DNA of 38,988 nt from Clostridia bacterium (GTDB taxonomy: Bacteria; Bacillota; Clostridia; Christensenellales; Aristaeellaceae), in the NCBI GenBank assembly GCA_017473345.1, contig JAFULL010000090.1, forward strand, positions 1 to 38,988, in the 5' to 3' direction. How positions within the stretch are numbered: the first letter of the stretch is position 1; each line of letters begins with the position of its first letter. Positions 9,080-17,855 of the stretch are shown one piece after another. The notes beneath the pieces were generated by a model. The model was given only the letters and a program-made list of their open reading frames with translations, was not told the DNA's origin and searched no databases. The translations under genes and the position numbers were made by a program.

Positions 9080-9107
9080 ATCATAACACATTCTTCCTTT
9101 TTGAAAA
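9080..9107 (-). promoter_or_regulatory. Promoter of the hflK operon
   Basis: Minus strand TATGAT at 9080-9085 with TTTTCA at 9102-9107, 16 bases apart. It lies 40 bases upstream of the hflK start in the divergent hflK-tldD spacer. The -35 is weak. Confidence 0.5.
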
Positions 9108-9153
9108 TGAACAATGTCTGAATTATGCATTTTATATGCTCAAAACATCAGTG

Positions 9154-9183
9154 TTGTGAGTCGAAAGATAAACGTGCTATAAT
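9154..9183 (+). promoter_or_regulatory. Promoter of tldD-tldE
   Basis: TTGTGA at 9154-9159 and a perfect TATAAT at 9178-9183, 18 bases apart. The tldD ATG follows about 30 bases later behind GGGAGGAAG. Confidence 0.65.
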
Positions 9184-9213
9184 AATGCTATCATATTCGT
9201 TGGGAGGAAGTAT

Positions 9214-10602
9214 ATGCTTAGTCAGCAAGCCGCGGCGGAGGTTTTGAACGCTGCTTTAGCCAGCGGGGGAGAATTTGCAGAAATCTTTTTGGAAGACCGG
9301 CGTGACAATGCATTGGTTCTTCAGGATAACCGGATTGAAACAGTTCACTCCGGGCGCATCCACGGCGCAGGTATTCGCGTGTATGTTGGGTTGAACGCTG
9401 TTTATACATATACAAACGCAACGGATCGGGATGGCCTGCTTCGCTGTGCGCGTCAGGCAGCGGCAGCCGTACAGGAATACAGGTCCCTAGCAGGCATAAA
9501 GCCTTTTTATGTGCCACAGAGGGAGAACATTCATCATATCAAACTGTTGCCGTCAGCCGTGGCTGCCCGAAAAAAGGCTGAAGTGCTGCGAATGGCAAAT
9601 GCAGCTGCGCGTGATGTGAGCGCGGAAATTGCACAGGTTATTTGCTCCTATAAGGACAGCGAACAGGACGTGCTGATCTGTAACAGTGACGGTCTGTTTA
9701 CAACAGACAGGCGTGTGTATACCAGACTGGCATGTCAGGTTGTTGCCAGCAGTGGAATGGAAAACCAAACTGCAACAGAAAGCCCCGGCGCCATGATGGG
9801 ATATGAACTTTTTGAAACCCATGTTGATCCGGAAGCATCCGCACGCAGTGCTGCAGAAACAGCCATTCGTATGCTGCATGCCTCGCAGTGCCCGTCCGGC
9901 ATTATGCCTGTAGTTATCGACAACGGTTTTGGCGGTGTTATTTTCCACGAGGCCTGTGGCCATAGTCTGGAAGCCACCAGCGTTGCATTCGGCATGAGCG
10001 AATTTTGCGGGAAGCTGGGTCAGCAGATCGCTGCACCTTGTGTTACAGCCATTGATGATGGAACGCTTGCCAACGAATGGGGCAGCGAAAATATCGACGA
10101 CGAAGGTACACCGACCAATAAGCTGGTGCTGATTGAAAATGGTGTGCTGAAAAATTACATGATCGACCGCCTGAATGGCAAACGAATGGGAATGGCTCCC
10201 ACGGGAAGCGCACGCAGGCAGAGTTATGCCTTTGCGCCTACTTCACGTATGCGCAATACGTATATCGCACCGGGAAACGATGCGGATGACGAGATCATTT
10301 CCAGCATGGGCGATGGACTGTATGCTGCCAAAATGGGCGGAGGCTCCGTCAATCCTGCCACAGGCGAATTCAACTTTGCCGTGCAGGAGGGTTATCTTGT
10401 TAAAGACGGAAAAATTGCGGAGCCTGTACGTGGCGCAAGCCTGATCGGAAAAGGCGCCGACATACTGATGAAGATCGACCGTGTCGGCAGGAACATGAAA
10501 ATGGCTCAGGGCATGTGCGGCAGTTTGAGCGGAAGCGTACCAACAAATGTAGGCCAGCCGATGATCCGTGTTTCCGGTATTACGGTCGGCGGCCGCGCAT
10601 AA
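9214..10602 (+). CDS. tldD: TldD, catalytic subunit of the TldD/TldE metalloprotease
   Basis: 462 residues, normal length. The zinc-site motif HEACGH is at 245-250, inside the conserved stretch GFGGVIFHEACGHSLEAT. The C-terminal part holds the GGGSVNPATGEF and GASLIGKG blocks of the family. TldD works as a heterodimer with TldE (PmbA) that threads and cleaves unfolded peptides; in Enterobacteria it matures microcin B17 and degrades CcdA. The partner gene follows 13 bases downstream. No RiPP-like precursor is seen nearby, so a general peptide clean-up role is more likely here. It has its own promoter and a good ribosome site. Confidence 0.94.
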   Translation: MLSQQAAAEVLNAALASGGEFAEIFLEDRRDNALVLQDNRIETVHSGRIHGAGIRVYVGLNAVYTYTNATDRDGLLRCARQAAAAVQEYRSLAGIKPFYVPQRENIHHIKLLPSAVAARKKAEVLRMANAAARDVSAEIAQVICSYKDSEQDVLICNSDGLFTTDRRVYTRLACQVVASSGMENQTATESPGAMMGYELFETHVDPEASARSAAETAIRMLHASQCPSGIMPVVIDNGFGGVIFHEACGHSLEATSVAFGMSEFCGKLGQQIAAPCVTAIDDGTLANEWGSENIDDEGTPTNKLVLIENGVLKNYMIDRLNGKRMGMAPTGSARRQSYAFAPTSRMRNTYIAPGNDADDEIISSMGDGLYAAKMGGGSVNPATGEFNFAVQEGYLVKDGKIAEPVRGASLIGKGADILMKIDRVGRNMKMAQGMCGSLSGSVPTNVGQPMIRVSGITVGGRA

Positions 10603-10615
10603 GGGAGGAAAAGAA

Positions 10616-11953
10616 ATGGAGCATTTCCTGAATCAACTGTTTGAGGCAGCCAAAGCAGCAGAAATTGAAGCATGTGAGGCATACATCGTTGAACGCGACA
10701 GCTTCGGAGCAATGATTGCTGAGGGTGAAGTGACAGAATATAAAAGCAATCAGACACACGGTTTGGGTTTTCGTGGTATTAAAAACGGCCGTATGGGCTA
10801 CTCCGCCACGGAAGCCTTCGACGAGGCGTCTATTGATCAGCTGGTGCGCGGTGTATGTGAAAGTGCTGAGTTGTGTGAAGATGAAGATATGGAGTTCCTT
10901 TATGATGGTGCGGGAGAAGTGCCGCAGATGAAACTCTGCATTGATGAGGATGACAATATCCCCGCTTCAGAAAAAATCGAACTGGCCAAGCAGCTTGAAA
11001 ACTGCATGAAAGCATATGATTCCCGCATTGTCAAAACAAACCGCAATTCAATCCGTACCGGGCGTTACAGGGTTCGAATTGTTAATTCTTACGGTATGGA
11101 CAGAACTTTTACCGAAGACTCATATATCATGTTTGGTATGGCCATGGCAAAAGACGAGACTTCAGTTTCGACGGGTTTTTACGGTGTCGCTGGACGTACG
11201 CCTGATATCCTGCAGCCTGAAAAAATCGGCACAGAGACGGCAAGACGAGCAGTATCCATGCTTGGAGCCAGACAGGTTCCATCCGGACAGTATCGTGTTG
11301 TTTTTGAAAACGAAGCCATGGCTGACCTGCTTCAAACATTCTGCGGTATCTTTTCTGCCGAAAACGCTCAGAAGGGATTGTCGCTGCTGAAGGGACGTCA
11401 GGGCGAAGCAGTTGCTTGTGCAGCTGTCAGCATTATTGACGATCCACTGCTGCTTGACGGGCTGGAATGCAGACCCTTTGACGCAGAAGGCGTACCCTCT
11501 TGTGCGCATACCGTTATTGAAGACGGTGTTTTTAAAACTTTCCTGCATAATCTGAAGACGGCTTACAAAGATGGCGTTCAGACAACCGGAAATGCCAGTA
11601 AAGCAGGCTATGCTTCTGCGGTTCACGTTGCTCCGTCGAACCTCTATATCAAACCCGCCCAAAAGACAGCAGATGAGCTGCTAGGTATTGCAGGAAACGG
11701 TATACTGATTACCGAAGTTTCTGGTCTGCATGCGGGTGCAAATCCTGTCAGCGGTGATTTTTCGCTTTTATCGAAGGGATTTGCGTTTGAAAACGGAAAG
11801 ATCGTGCATGCTGTTGAACAGATCACAGTTGCGGGAAATTTTTATGATTTGCTCATGAACATCCGCGAGGTTGGAAATGATCTGGTATTTCCGCTGGGAG
11901 GCATTGGTTCGCCAAGCGTTTTTGCTGGCGAAATGGCTATCAGCGGAAGCTGA
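10616..11953 (+). CDS. tldE: TldE/PmbA, non-catalytic partner of TldD
   Basis: 445 residues from the ATG at 10616, preceded by AAGGGAGGAAAAG. An in-frame reading from 10568 lies inside tldD and lacks a ribosome site. It has the same fold and end blocks as TldD (EVSGLHAGANPVSGDFSLLSKG) but no HExxxH, as expected for the TldE/PmbA half of the complex. The FHNLKTAYKDGVQTTGNA stretch lies where this family covers the catalytic groove. It is co-transcribed with tldD and followed by a strong hairpin terminator. Confidence 0.93.
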   Translation: MEHFLNQLFEAAKAAEIEACEAYIVERDSFGAMIAEGEVTEYKSNQTHGLGFRGIKNGRMGYSATEAFDEASIDQLVRGVCESAELCEDEDMEFLYDGAGEVPQMKLCIDEDDNIPASEKIELAKQLENCMKAYDSRIVKTNRNSIRTGRYRVRIVNSYGMDRTFTEDSYIMFGMAMAKDETSVSTGFYGVAGRTPDILQPEKIGTETARRAVSMLGARQVPSGQYRVVFENEAMADLLQTFCGIFSAENAQKGLSLLKGRQGEAVACAAVSIIDDPLLLDGLECRPFDAEGVPSCAHTVIEDGVFKTFLHNLKTAYKDGVQTTGNASKAGYASAVHVAPSNLYIKPAQKTADELLGIAGNGILITEVSGLHAGANPVSGDFSLLSKGFAFENGKIVHAVEQITVAGNFYDLLMNIREVGNDLVFPLGGIGSPSVFAGEMAISGS

Positions 11954-11970
11954 AAAAACAATATTATTTT

Positions 11971-12000
11971 AAGAAGGCTTCCCTGATGGGAAGCCTTCTT
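11971..12000. terminator. Bidirectional terminator between tldE and the SH3b gene
   Basis: A perfect 13-bp stem (AAGAAGGCTTCCC against its complement) around a four-base loop, between two converging genes. The tail on the minus strand is T-rich; on the plus strand the Us come from the stem end itself. Confidence 0.85.
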
Positions 12001-12008
12001 GATGTGTA

Positions 12009-12965
12009 TTATCGGTTATCTTTAAAGTAGCGAATATCTTTGAAGGACGTTTTCGCCCGGTCGACAAACCATGTCTTTTCATTCCAGCGAACATGAAGTG
12101 TATGATCATCAACAAGACCTAAAACCTCAACCTCATTTGCTGAAGAAAGCATGATGGATTCAGAAGGGTCTTTTAAAAGAGACTGATAAAGCCTGATGCC
12201 GGAAGCACTGGTTTGCACAGTTGGGATCCCGTAATAAGTCGGATTTTGTCCCTGTCCTTCTATGTACACAAATTCACGCTTCATGTAACCGATTCGTCCA
12301 TACAGGTCAACCTTTACCCAGTTTCCATCCTCAGCAAAACCCGTAAGCTTGGCGATACAGCCGTTATAATACTTTCCAAGACTTTTGGAAGCGGTGGATG
12401 GTTGTTCGCGAAGGTGCAGACGGTCTTTTGAATTAGGATTGCTGATATATACATTTACAGTTTGATGTGAAAAATCCGTCATCCACGGACAATCCGCCGG
12501 CACAAAGCAGTAGTAATTTCCTTCGCTGGTACCGGTTTGTACGGACAGATGCCACCAGTCATCCGTAAATCCCATCAGAGAGACGAGTTGCCCACCGGAC
12601 ACGGAAACAGTCGAACTTTTTGTGTCCTGGCAAGTATAGGCTGTGAATTTGCGGCTTGCAGCAAACTGAGGCATGTTGTCCGGTGAGGGAATGTCAGAAA
12701 GAAATTCGGTTTTCATATATCCAGCCAAGCTTCCTTTGCCTTCGCCAATACGCACATAGGCCCATTCCTGTTCAAGGGAAGAATCAAGAAGCGTTACAGG
12801 TGCGCCGTTATAATATTTGCCAAGGCTTTTTGCACTTATATCAGGCGAAACACGTAAGTGCAGTCTGTGATTCGGATTTGGATTGTTGATATAGACAGGT
12901 GCTTCTGCCGATGCGGCGGAATACAGGCATACCAGCAAAAGAAGGATTGCCAGAATCTTTTTCAT
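12009..12965 (-). CDS. Secreted protein with SH3b domains
   Basis: 318 residues from the ATG at 12965, which is followed by a clear signal peptide (MKKILAILLLLVCLYSAASA, cleavage before EAP). Two well-kept bacterial SH3 domains are visible, each starting VYI-NPN and containing RLHLR and KSLGKYYNG: about residues 22-90 and 155-220. A weaker SH3-like part lies between them and another at the C-terminus. SH3b domains usually bind peptidoglycan or cell-wall polymers. No catalytic domain is present, so it is a wall-binding or scaffold protein of unknown role. The gene stands alone, divergent from recQ. A longer in-frame reading to 13133 crosses the spacer and is not supported. Confidence 0.82.
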   Translation of the reverse strand: MKKILAILLLLVCLYSAASAEAPVYINNPNPNHRLHLRVSPDISAKSLGKYYNGAPVTLLDSSLEQEWAYVRIGEGKGSLAGYMKTEFLSDIPSPDNMPQFAASRKFTAYTCQDTKSSTVSVSGGQLVSLMGFTDDWWHLSVQTGTSEGNYYCFVPADCPWMTDFSHQTVNVYISNPNSKDRLHLREQPSTASKSLGKYYNGCIAKLTGFAEDGNWVKVDLYGRIGYMKREFVYIEGQGQNPTYYGIPTVQTSASGIRLYQSLLKDPSESIMLSSANEVEVLGLVDDHTLHVRWNEKTWFVDRAKTSFKDIRYFKDNR

Positions 12966-13094
12966 AAGTGTTACACTTCCTCTTTTTGAACGTTCGTGAT
13001 ACAATAGCAAAGCTGTACCATCATACAAACGGCAAAAAAATGGTTTTTCTTCCCAGAAAAAATGATTTTTTTCAAAGAAAGGAGGGCGGAACAC

Positions 13095-14846
13095 ATGACG
13101 AAGCACGAACTGCTCAAAAAGGTTTTCGGTCACGAGGATTTTCGTGAAGGTCAGGAAAAGCTGATCGATGAATTGCTCAATGGTTATGATGTGCTGGGGG
13201 TAATGCCAACAGGTGCGGGAAAATCCGTTTGTTATCAGATTCCTGCACTAATGCTGGAAGGAATCGCGCTTGTTGTTTCGCCTCTGATTTCTTTGATGAA
13301 GGATCAGGTCATGTCACTGAAAGCAGCAGGTGTCGCAGCAGCCTACATTAACAGCAGTCTCACGCCCGGCCAGCAGCAGGAAGCGATTCGCCGTGCGGGA
13401 AACGGCATGTACAAAATCATTTATGTAGCGCCCGAACGTCTGCGAATGCCTGCTTTTATCCGCTTTGCCCAAAATGCCAATATTTCACTCATCGCCGTTG
13501 ATGAAGCGCATTGTGTATCGCAGTGGGGACAGGATTTTCGTCCGAGCTACCTGCATATTTCAGAGTTTGTGTCTCGTCTCCCCAAAAGGCCTCCGATGGC
13601 TGCGTTTACTGCAACGGCTACGGCAAGCGTTCGCGAGGATGTGATACGCCTGCTCAGACTTGAAGAACCCTATTGCCTGTCGACGGGCTTCAACCGTCCC
13701 AATTTACGTTTTACGAATGTAAAACCGAGCAGTAAATTTGCAATGCTCCGCTCCTTTCTGAAAGATATGGGGGATGAATGCGGCATTGTTTACTGCAATA
13801 CACGCAAAACAGTTGAGGAAGTAACAGCTAAACTGAATGAACTAGGTTATATTGCCACGCGCTACCATGCTGGCTTGACGGATGAAGAACGCATCAAAAA
13901 CCAGGATGCATTCCAGTATGACCGTGCACAGATCATGGTTGCGACGAATGCTTTTGGCATGGGCATTGACAAGTCCAATGTGAGGTTTGTGGTTCATTAC
14001 AATATGCCGCGTGATCTGGAAAGCTATTATCAGGAGGCCGGCCGCGCCGGACGTGATGGCGAACCGGCAGAATGCCTGCTGATGTACAGTGGTCAGGACG
14101 TGATAACTGCCAAATGGCTGATGGAGCATAACGACGCAAATCCGGACTTGACGGATGAGCAGCGTGAGACGATTGCGAAGGTCGATATGGAGCGCCTCCA
14201 CAAAATGACGCGCTATGTCACAACCGGCAAGTGTCTCAGAAAATACATACTTGAATATTTCGGCGAAAAGGACGTGCCTGAGCACTGCGATAACTGTTCA
14301 ACCTGTGAAGGACTGCCTTTTGATGTGGATACAGGAAGCGAGCGCTTGAGCCGTATCGGCAGCAAAGACAGCCGCAATGCCAATGCTTCCCGACAGCCGC
14401 ACGGTTTTACGGCATGGCAGAATGCATTGCTTGAAAACCTGAAGGTGCTCAGAAACCTGCTGGCAACACAGCAGCATATTCCGGCCTATACAGTGTTTTC
14501 GGATGCTTCGCTGATCGATATGGTGCGCCGTCGGCCAATGACGCCTGATGATTTTCTGGATGTTTCAGGTGTTGGTGTTTCCAAACAGGAAAAATACAGC
14601 CAAAGTTTCCTGCGGGTTCTTCGCGATGGCTTTGAACCCAACGCTGCAGCTGACGAATTTGCCGATATGATGCGCAGCAGGAAAACGCCTGCCGTCAATA
14701 AGTGCGAGCATTGGGCTGCAGAAGAAGAGCAGAGGCTCAAAAACGAATACTTCGGAGAAATGCCGCTTCAGGAGATTGCAGCCAAGCATGGAAGGACCAT
14801 CGGCGCAATCCGACTCAGACTGCAAAAAATAGGTTTGATTGAGTAA
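13095..14846 (+). CDS. recQ: RecQ-family ATP-dependent DNA helicase
   Basis: 583 residues from the ATG at 13095, behind AAAGGAGGG. A start at 13062 would put the ribosome site inside the gene. Helicase motifs: MPTGAGKSVCYQ (residues about 36-48), DEAH near 135, the aromatic-rich loop SQWGQDFRPSY, and QEAGRAGRDG. The zinc cluster has Cys near 380, 398, 401 and 404. An HRDC domain begins only about 33 residues later (near 437), so the RQC winged helix of about 100 residues seems absent. The last 45 residues (AAKHGRTIGAIRLRLQKIGLI) look like a small helix-turn-helix. RecQ unwinds forks and recombination intermediates. Monocistronic; ends at a shared terminator. Confidence 0.94.
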   Translation: MTKHELLKKVFGHEDFREGQEKLIDELLNGYDVLGVMPTGAGKSVCYQIPALMLEGIALVVSPLISLMKDQVMSLKAAGVAAAYINSSLTPGQQQEAIRRAGNGMYKIIYVAPERLRMPAFIRFAQNANISLIAVDEAHCVSQWGQDFRPSYLHISEFVSRLPKRPPMAAFTATATASVREDVIRLLRLEEPYCLSTGFNRPNLRFTNVKPSSKFAMLRSFLKDMGDECGIVYCNTRKTVEEVTAKLNELGYIATRYHAGLTDEERIKNQDAFQYDRAQIMVATNAFGMGIDKSNVRFVVHYNMPRDLESYYQEAGRAGRDGEPAECLLMYSGQDVITAKWLMEHNDANPDLTDEQRETIAKVDMERLHKMTRYVTTGKCLRKYILEYFGEKDVPEHCDNCSTCEGLPFDVDTGSERLSRIGSKDSRNANASRQPHGFTAWQNALLENLKVLRNLLATQQHIPAYTVFSDASLIDMVRRRPMTPDDFLDVSGVGVSKQEKYSQSFLRVLRDGFEPNAAADEFADMMRSRKTPAVNKCEHWAAEEEQRLKNEYFGEMPLQEIAAKHGRTIGAIRLRLQKIGLIE

Positions 14847-14868
14847 GAAAAAAAACAAATAAAAAACC

Positions 14869-14904
14869 AAAACCACGTACTGATAAAATCGGATACGTGG
14901 TTTT
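14869..14904. terminator. Bidirectional terminator between recQ and znuB
   Basis: AAAACCACGTA pairs with TACGTGGTTTT across a 14-base loop. It sits between converging genes with A/T-rich tails on both sides; the minus-strand tail (GGTTTTTTATTTG) is the stronger. Confidence 0.8.
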
Positions 14905-14912
14905 GATACTTG

Positions 14913-15734
14913 TTATGCTCTTTTTTTCAATAATGCAACCAAAGAGAAAATCAGGAATGCGATAATGTTGGCCACAACAACACTGGCTCCGGCTGGCGTT
15001 GAAAAAAGATAACTGCAGCACAAACCGGCAAAGAAGCAAACAACGGAAACAACAGCCGAGCAAATCGTTACACTTCGGAAACTTCTGCAAACACGCATGG
15101 CGGTAAGTGCAGGAAAGATGATGAGACTTGAAATCAGCATTGATCCCATAACGCGCATTCCCAGAACAATTGTAACTGCAGTCAGAAACGCAAGAAGCAT
15201 ATTATAGGCTTCTGCATGGCTGCCTGTTGCGCGTGCAAAGGTTTCATCAAAGGTTACAGCGAAAATGGGGCGATAGAAAATGATAAACAGGATCAGGACC
15301 ACGACTGCCAGCACAACACTCAGCCATACATCCGAAACGCTCATGGCCAGCACACTGCCAAAAAGATAATTGTTTACGTCACTTGTCATGCCGGAACTAA
15401 GAGACAGCACAATAACGCCTGTGGCCAGCGAGCCTGTAGAGATCATAGCGATGGCAGCATCGCCTTTGAGCTTGCCGCGGCTGCTGAGACGCAGCAGTAA
15501 AAATGCAGCCAGTACAACCACGGGAATAGTGATCAGCATGGGGGAAAGACCCATGGCTGTTGCAACTGCCAGCGAACCAAAACCAACGTGGCTCAGACCG
15601 TCGCCGATCATGGAATAGCGTTTTAGCACAAGGCTTACGCCAAGAAGTGCTGCACAGAGGGAAACCAGAATACCCACAACGAATGCACGCACCATGAAGT
15701 GATAGCTGAACATGGTTTGAAGCATATCAAACAT
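14913..15734 (-). CDS. znuB: ZnuB, zinc/manganese ABC transporter permease
   Basis: 273 residues from the ATG at 15734, behind GCAGGAGGTG. Nine or so hydrophobic segments and the family marks RYSMIGDGLSHVGFG near the start and RVMGSMLISSLIIFPALTA late are those of the ABC-3 metal permeases. It forms the membrane channel for ZnuC and ZnuA. The start overlaps the znuC stop by eight bases. Since the operon begins with a Fur-family gene and the binding protein is His-rich, zinc is the most probable substrate; manganese is not excluded. Confidence 0.92.
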   Translation of the reverse strand: MFDMLQTMFSYHFMVRAFVVGILVSLCAALLGVSLVLKRYSMIGDGLSHVGFGSLAVATAMGLSPMLITIPVVVLAAFLLLRLSSRGKLKGDAAIAMISTGSLATGVIVLSLSSGMTSDVNNYLFGSVLAMSVSDVWLSVVLAVVVLILFIIFYRPIFAVTFDETFARATGSHAEAYNMLLAFLTAVTIVLGMRVMGSMLISSLIIFPALTAMRVCRSFRSVTICSAVVSVVCFFAGLCCSYLFSTPAGASVVVANIIAFLIFSLVALLKKRA

Positions 15735-16428
15735 GCGAGGCACCTCCTGCGAAAGCCTGACCAAGCTCGGTCGACCTGTATTCATCCGGCGTTCCCAGGA
15801 AGCATGCGCCGTTAGACATGTGCAAAATGCGGTCGGCATAGTTCAGAGCTGCACCGATATCATGGGAGATCATCACGACTGTCAATCCGCGTTCACGATG
15901 CAGCATTTCAATAATTTCATACATTTCTCGTGTGACAAGGGGGTCGAGCCCGGCGACGGGTTCATCCATCAAAAGCAAGCTGCGTGTTGCACAAAGCGCA
16001 CGTGCCAGAAGCGCGCGCTGCTGCTGACCGCCGCTGAGTTCCATAAAGCTTTGCCTGCGGATGGACTCAATGCCAAGCAGTTCGATGTTTTCCATGGCCG
16101 TTTTGCGCATGGACGCCGTAAGAAATGGCGATCGCCCTCTGCAGCCGCTGGTCACAACCTCCCACACAGAAGCAGGAAAGTCATTTTGCACATCAGTACG
16201 CTGCGGCAAGTAACCGATGGCGGAACGCTGCAATCCTTCGCCATAATGCACGCAGCCGCGCACAGGAGTGATCAGGCCTAAAAGACCTTTGATCAGCGTG
16301 CTTTTGCCGGATCCATTTTCACCTACAACGCAAAGATATTCATTTGATTTGATCTTCAGATCGAGATGATCGATGATCACGCGTCCTTCGTAGGCAAAGC
16401 AGGCTTTTTTACAGGTAATCAGCGCCAT
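15727..16428 (-). CDS. znuC: ZnuC, zinc ABC transporter ATPase
   Basis: 233 residues. Walker A GENGSGKST is near residue 37, signature LSGGQQQRALLARAL near 132, Walker B LLLMDEP near 154, and the switch His in SHD near 188. It powers uptake by ZnuB. Its ATG overlaps the znuA stop by one base (TAATG) and its stop overlaps znuB, so three import genes are translationally linked. Confidence 0.94.
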   Translation of the reverse strand: MALITCKKACFAYEGRVIIDHLDLKIKSNEYLCVVGENGSGKSTLIKGLLGLITPVRGCVHYGEGLQRSAIGYLPQRTDVQNDFPASVWEVVTSGCRGRSPFLTASMRKTAMENIELLGIESIRRQSFMELSGGQQQRALLARALCATRSLLLMDEPVAGLDPLVTREMYEIIEMLHRERGLTVVMISHDIGAALNYADRILHMSNGACFLGTPDEYRSTELGQAFAGGASHV

Positions 16429-17393
16429 TAGTTGAGCGCCTCCTTCAGTACTTCAACATTATTCCACATCAGGCTCAGGTAAGTGGCTCCTGCTTCAATT
16501 TCTTCTGCAGAAACATTGTGGCAGCTGTGAAACAGCATAGGAACAGCTCCTGTTTCTTCTGCAAGAATGTCGGCCGTTCTGCGACTGGAAAACTCAATAT
16601 GGCATATGACAGGAATCTGCTGCGCACGTACAGTGTCAATCAGCGAAATAACAGTTCGTACGCTGGGTTCGCTGTCTTCGCTGCAGCCGGGGAAAGCTGC
16701 GTCATATTGCAGCCCGTATTCGTTTGCAAAATAACGCATGGGAAATCTGTCGCCAAAAATGAGCAATTTACGTTCGCTGTTCGCAACAATACTGCGGAAC
16801 GCTGCATCAAGTTCATTTAATTCATTCAGATAGTTATCTAGCCTCTGAACATAAACAGAAGTGCTTTCTGGGCAGATTTCCTGCAACGCAGCGCTGAGCT
16901 TTTCAGCGAGAAGTATAACATTGACAGGAGAGGTCCACACATGCTCATCCATTTCTACAGCTTCGTGCTCGGGATCATGATCACAGTTTTCGTCATGAGC
17001 ATGATCGTGTGCATGTTCCATACTTGCTGAAAGATCTTCTTCCAGCAGACGTACATGCGCCATCAAACTGAAAGTGCGTGGGGAATTCTCGCCAAAGGAG
17101 GAGAGGATTCCATCGATCCAGTGGTCGCTTTCGCTGCCCGTATAGATGAAAAGATCGGCATTCTGAATCGTGATAATGTCCTGCGGTGTGGGTTCATAAC
17201 TGTGACTTTCGGCACCTGGGGGCAAAAGCATCGAAATGTTTGCAGTGTCTCCTGCAACGCTTCGCGCCAGATCAAATGAGGGAAAGTTCGTGGTGACAAT
17301 CGTAATGGGGGCTTCCACAGCAAAGACCTGAAGCGGAAGCATTGCGACCATCAGCAGCAACAGGCAGAGTTTGGTGAAATATCGTTTGGTCAT
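16428..17393 (-). CDS. znuA: ZnuA, zinc-binding solute-binding protein
   Basis: 321 residues from the ATG at 17393, seven bases after the zur stop with a GAGGT ribosome site. An in-frame reading to 17684 only overlaps zur. It starts with a signal peptide ending LQVFA. The cluster A-I fold is seen in ESHSYEPTPQD (metal-ligand His), DEHVWTSP, and the late IEFSSR region. A His/Asp/Glu-rich loop at about residues 127-153 (MEHAHDHAHDENCDHD) is typical of zinc-type members. I do not see a clear lipobox, so anchoring in the membrane is uncertain. Confidence 0.92.
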   Translation of the reverse strand: MTKRYFTKLCLLLLMVAMLPLQVFAVEAPITIVTTNFPSFDLARSVAGDTANISMLLPPGAESHSYEPTPQDIITIQNADLFIYTGSESDHWIDGILSSFGENSPRTFSLMAHVRLLEEDLSASMEHAHDHAHDENCDHDPEHEAVEMDEHVWTSPVNVILLAEKLSAALQEICPESTSVYVQRLDNYLNELNELDAAFRSIVANSERKLLIFGDRFPMRYFANEYGLQYDAAFPGCSEDSEPSVRTVISLIDTVRAQQIPVICHIEFSSRRTADILAEETGAVPMLFHSCHNVSAEEIEAGATYLSLMWNNVEVLKEALN

Positions 17394-17400
17394 GTTTACC

Positions 17401-17805
17401 TCATTTCTGCCTGCAGGCTTCGCAGCGTCCGTACAGGATCGTCTGGCCTTCATCCAGCGTAAAGCCGTGATGCATATTGAGATGACTTGCAAAGGCTTCC
17501 ACTTCATCACAGTGCAGATGCGCAAGCGCTCCGCAGTTGATGCAGCGAATATGCAAATGGCTTTTGTTGCATGGATTGTATTGATAATGTGCCGCTGCAC
17601 CGCGTTCGTGCGGAGCATAACGGCGTAAGCGTCCTGCCTGACACAAACGTGTAATGACGCGATAAACCGTCGTCTGGCTGACATCCATTCCTCTTTCCTG
17701 CAAAAGAATGTGCACGTCTTCGGCGGTCAGGCATGCTTCGCCCAGGGTTGAAAACAATTGCTCGACAGCTTCCTGTTGTTTCGTCTGGTAGCTTCCGCGG
17801 GTCAT
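17401..17805 (-). CDS. zur: Fur-family regulator, probably Zur
   Basis: 134 residues. A winged helix occupies about 15-75 with recognition region SQTTVYRVITRL. Structural zinc pairs are CINC at 88-91 and CEAC at 128-131, and the HLHIRC and HLNMHHGF His residues are candidates for the sensing site. Family members sense zinc, iron or peroxide. Because it is the first gene of an operon with znuA-znuC-znuB, Zur is the best guess. A 7-1-7 palindrome in its own leader suggests autoregulation of the whole operon. Fur is the main alternative, since the palindrome resembles a Fur box more than a B. subtilis Zur box. Confidence 0.85.
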   Translation of the reverse strand: MTRGSYQTKQQEAVEQLFSTLGEACLTAEDVHILLQERGMDVSQTTVYRVITRLCQAGRLRRYAPHERGAAAHYQYNPCNKSHLHIRCINCGALAHLHCDEVEAFASHLNMHHGFTLDEGQTILYGRCEACRQK

Positions 17806-17827
17806 AAGTGCTCCTTAGAAAACAAAT

Positions 17828-17842
17828 TGAAAATGATTTTCA
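17828..17842. promoter_or_regulatory. Fur-family operator (7-1-7 palindrome) upstream of zur
   Basis: TGAAAAT-G-ATTTTCA is a perfect 7-1-7 inverted repeat, the geometry of Fur, Zur and PerR sites. It differs at one base per half from the B. subtilis Fur consensus TGATAAT-N-ATTATCA. It sits 14 to 28 bases downstream of the -10, covering the early leader. Confidence 0.8.
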
Positions 17843-17855
17843 TTTTCGATTTCGA

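Noticed and set aside
9214-11953. A RiPP or microcin locus around tldD-tldE
   Set aside because: No small precursor-like gene, no modification enzymes and no exporter lie nearby.
12985-12996. TGAACGTTCG palindrome upstream of recQ, considered as an SOS (LexA) box
   Set aside because: The Firmicute LexA site is CGAAC-N4-GTTCG. Here GAAC and GTTC touch with no spacer, so it does not fit.
13057-13071. AAAAAAT-G-ATTTTTT upstream of recQ, a 7-1-7 palindrome like the zur site
   Set aside because: It is low complexity and sits just before the recQ ribosome site; without other copies I cannot tell it from a chance A/T palindrome.
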